Source of the DNA: CAYVLI01 sp964452105 [NCBI: uncultured Nitrospinota bacterium] | Lineage (GTDB): Bacteria > JAUXIQ01 | NCBI GenBank assembly: GCA_964452105.1 | Contig: CAYVLI010000073.1 | Coordinates: forward strand, 1 to 6,109 | Direction: 5' to 3' | DNA: 6,109 nt | In this document: in pieces, positions 5,827-6,109 of the stretch | How positions within the stretch are numbered: the stretch's first letter is position 1 | Layout: each line of letters opens with the position of its first letter | Notes under the pieces: generated by a model | The model's input: the letters and a program-made list of their open reading frames with translations, nothing else | What the model was told of the DNA's origin: nothing | Database searches by the model: none | Translations under genes and position numbers: made by a program

Positions 5827-6109
5827 ATGCTGAAAATTTGTTACAGAGAGATGAGGGATGATGACCTCAAACAGGTCTTGAGCATAGAGCGACAGTCTTT
5901 CCCTACGCCCTGGAGCTACAGTATGTTCAAAAATGAGATGCTGAATGTCTTCTCGGAGGCTATCGTGGCGGAGGCGGAAACCGAAGAGAATAAGAAGGAA
6001 ATCATCGGCTACGCCTGCTACTGGCTCATAGGGGATGAGATCCATATTACCAACATAGCGACAGAGCCCCGCTACCGGCGGCGGAGAATAGGGGAGGGAA
6101 TCCTTGTTC
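5827..6109 (+). CDS. rimI: Ribosomal protein S18-alanine N-acetyltransferase, N-terminal part (3' truncated by window)
   Basis: GNAT-family enzyme that transfers acetyl from acetyl-CoA to a protein N-terminus; the namesake substrate is ribosomal protein S18. The frame is open from ATG 5827 to the window edge, giving 94 complete codons. Family features are visible in order: MRDDDLKQVLSIERQSFPTPWS, which includes the conserved E..SF..PWS segment; a central strand ending in IIGYACYWLIGDEIHI; the TNIATEPRYR strand-turn (expected TNIAVHPxYR); and the acetyl-CoA pyrophosphate loop RRIGEG, matching R/QxxGxG. A lysine- and glutamate-rich insert before IIGY (about residues 48-56) is slightly longer than usual. 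The gene diverges from the cyclase-uvrA operon and has its own Shine-Dalgarno. Other RimI-like N-acetyltransferases cannot be excluded without the C-terminus. tsaB, a frequent neighbour, is not upstream. Confidence 0.88.
   Translation, partial: MLKICYREMRDDDLKQVLSIERQSFPTPWSYSMFKNEMLNVFSEAIVAEAETEENKKEIIGYACYWLIGDEIHITNIATEPRYRRRRIGEGILV

Noticed and set aside
5761-6045. 94-codon minus-strand open frame opposite rimI
   Set aside because: It overlaps the clear RimI N-terminus and the divergent promoter region; the rimI frame has a Shine-Dalgarno and family motifs.
1-6109. tRNA, rRNA, riboswitch, CRISPR array, insertion sequence or phage genes
   Set aside because: The window is almost wholly occupied by six housekeeping or signalling genes, and the remaining spacers show no such structure.

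Overview
The window is ordinary bacterial chromosome: six protein genes, two of them cut by the window edges, tightly packed with little non-coding DNA. It is moderately GC-rich. ATA (Ile) and AGG (Arg) codons are common, and GTG and TTG starts occur beside ATG. The gene complement (MEP-pathway Dxr, PgpA, ThpR, UvrA, GAF-GGDEF, RimI) fits a free-living bacterium. The Dxr and UvrA sequences look to me most like Desulfobacterota/Deltaproteobacteria or a neighbouring uncultured phylum. The dispersed-repeat type at 1691-1744 also occurs, from memory, in Dehalococcoidia and several other uncultured lineages. The taxonomic call is therefore tentative.

Layout. (1) 1-1682, plus strand: the 3' half of dxr (isoprenoid precursor synthesis), then pgpA (phosphatidylglycerol synthesis), then thpR (2H RNA phosphoesterase). 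Spacing is short, so this is probably one transcription unit. (2) 1683-1766: a convergent intergenic spacer holding a palindromic repeat element and a hairpin/T-rich tract that probably ends the plus-strand operon. (3) 1767-5672, minus strand: a GAF-GGDEF diguanylate cyclase followed 33 bp later by uvrA, so the cyclase is the promoter-proximal gene of a probable two-gene operon. (4) 5673-5826: an AT-rich divergent promoter region with back-to-back candidate promoters and a short palindrome. (5) 5827-6109, plus strand: the 5' part of rimI (GNAT N-acetyltransferase), running off the window.

How the genes relate: dxr and pgpA both serve the cell envelope and lipid supply (isoprenoid carriers and phosphatidylglycerol). 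thpR is often found near pgpA, cinA and recA in related bacteria, but cinA and recA are absent here. uvrA is the damage-recognition ATPase of nucleotide excision repair; pairing it with a c-di-GMP synthase is the most unusual piece of gene order. I found no new defence, mobile or RNA system. The points worth a second look are two active-site-region substitutions in Dxr, the intergenic palindromic element, the UvrA lineage and TTG start, the cyclase-uvrA pairing, and the divergent promoter/operator region.
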